Program-made: the position numbers and the translations under genes
Notes under the pieces: model-generated
Seen by the model: only the letters and a program-made list of their open reading frames with translations
What the model was told of the DNA's origin: nothing
The model's database searches: none
Part shown: positions 62,966 through 64,000 of the stretch, piece by piece
Position numbering within the stretch: the stretch's first letter is position 1
Layout: each line of letters starts with the position of its first letter
Source of the DNA: Tubulanus polymorphus
Taxonomy: Eukaryota > Nemertea > Palaeonemertea > Tubulaniformes > Tubulanidae
DNA length: 64,000 nt
Reading direction: 5' to 3'
Assembly: GCF_964204645.1 (NCBI RefSeq)
Contig: NC_134033.1
Coordinates: 310,001 to 374,000 of the forward strand

Positions 62966-64000
62966 CAAATGTGGTTTCAGACTTGTCCTGTATCTTACCC
63001 ATGATTGAATACAACTGAACTGGTCTGAACTAAAACCGTTTGATCACTGATCGAGGAGTCGGATTTGTGATAAGTCACGAGGTATAAATACTTGATCTCT
63101 TTATTTGAATTCAGTGAATTCTAAATTAAAATCATATCGATGTTTTCTGGCCGCACTTCCTGCGGTGTTACCCAGCAGTCTCTCCGTAGGAAATGACAGT
63201 ATCGACAGGACTGGTTCCGGATCGATGTGGACTGGTTCCGGATCGATGGTCTGTCTCACCGCGGGACAATAACCGACGCGAGCCTCGTTCTGATTAGAAA
63301 TCCCCTACAACAGTCGGACTTTCTATTTCCGGACCGGAAACTCATAGCAGAGATCAACGGACAGATATTCGACGTTTCGTGTGAAGAGTTTTGTGCTTTA
63401 GGAAATCTAGTTTTAAATGCATTTTCCGCAGAATTTGTATAGTATGTTTTCTAACGAGATAAAAGATGGCGCTGTCTATCTTCTGGGATATAGGGATAGT
63501 GGTGTTGGAGCCCGTGATATCTCTGATGGTGGGTTTTTATAACGATCGATCTCTGAGTAAAGTGTCTAAACTAAAAGAATTAAATATAACCGCAAAGCAG
63601 CCATATCGGGTTTGCAAGACCTTGAGAAAAGACATGGGACTCGAACCTGCGACCGACCGCGCTTTCTGACCAGAACCTCGACTGCTAACAACAACGGGAC
63701 TTAACTCACTTGTCAAAATATTTCACCTTATCAAAATAGCCCAACTTTTAGTCGTTAGATTTTCTACACGATAAAATAATACTAAATATTCTAAACTATC
63801 CAGTATCTATAGGCCTGTGTGATTGATGTTTGGTTTCCTGGACATTTCACAAAGTGTAAGTTTGCTTCGCACCCGGAACTCCGAGGTCGGCGAGAAAATA
63901 ACGAAAACCATTTCTACAAATCGTGAACAAACCAGCAATTATAGTTTTAAACATTTCGAACGCAGTCGCTGAATGAATCGGATTAAAACAGGGTTTAATC
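62966..64000. other. Intergenic, no gene seen
   Basis: Two short plus-strand open frames (63,227-63,442 and 63,466-63,669) match nothing I know; the second runs into a SINE-like fragment. Confidence 0.5.
63634..63697 (-). other. tRNA-derived SINE-like fragment, minus strand
   Basis: The minus strand reads GTTAGCAGTCGAGG, then about 20 bp later GCAGGTTCGAGTCCC with an exact B box GGTTCGAGTCC. No intact acceptor stem. Confidence 0.45.

Overview
The window is eukaryotic nuclear DNA. Introns with GT/AG borders, YY1/ETS-like promoter motifs, non-LTR retrotransposon and MITE debris, tRNA-derived SINE-like B boxes and very abundant minisatellites suggest a marine invertebrate, probably a lophotrochozoan such as a mollusc; this assignment is inference. 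A 100-N scaffold gap sits at 20,031-20,130. Exons below were placed by reading splice sites and checking reading phase by hand.

Layout. (1) 1-13.2 kb, + strand: the 3' part of an NLR-type gene. At least 22 tiny exons (18-156 nt), all symmetric phase 1-1, precede one 2.9 kb terminal exon with the NACHT ATPase. Its introns hold a decayed LINE reverse transcriptase and several hairpin/MITE elements. (2) 13.2-19.8 kb: intergenic or 3' flanking DNA with a MITE, a 3.1 kb minisatellite with a 746-bp higher-order repeat, and a small array of CTCF-consensus-like motifs. (3) 19.8-25.8 kb, - strand: a GRTP1-like TBC/Rab-GAP gene, five exons recognised, the middle of the TBC domain lost in the scaffold gap and the 3' end not found. 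(4) 26.2-29.1 kb, + strand: a complete five-exon DYNLT2B (TCTEX1D2) dynein light chain gene, divergent from GRTP1 over a 428-bp spacer. (5) 31.0-47.0 kb, - strand: a complete condensin SMC4 gene, 26 coding exons and 1,281 codons, convergent with DYNLT2B. (6) 47.1-64 kb: no gene I can support; promoter-like sequence upstream of SMC4, arrays, microsatellites and SINE-like fragments.

The most striking pattern is that tandem repeats in SMC4 and DYNLT2B repeatedly start on exon-intron junctions. In eight introns the repeated unit carries a copy of the true splice donor or acceptor plus 8-70 nt of neighbouring exon, and one further array runs across the SMC4 stop codon. The genes therefore sit beside series of decoy splice sites (eleven in DYNLT2B intron 2). 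A second group of arrays looks seeded by the terminal inverted repeats of a small MITE family with the core TTCCACAGTTGTGAG. The modular exon chain of the NLR gene is the other item worth close study.

The recognised genes do not form one pathway: SMC4 is condensin (mitotic chromosome compaction), DYNLT2B serves ciliary/intraflagellar dynein, GRTP1 is a Rab GTPase-activating protein, and the NLR is a presumed cytosolic immune sensor.
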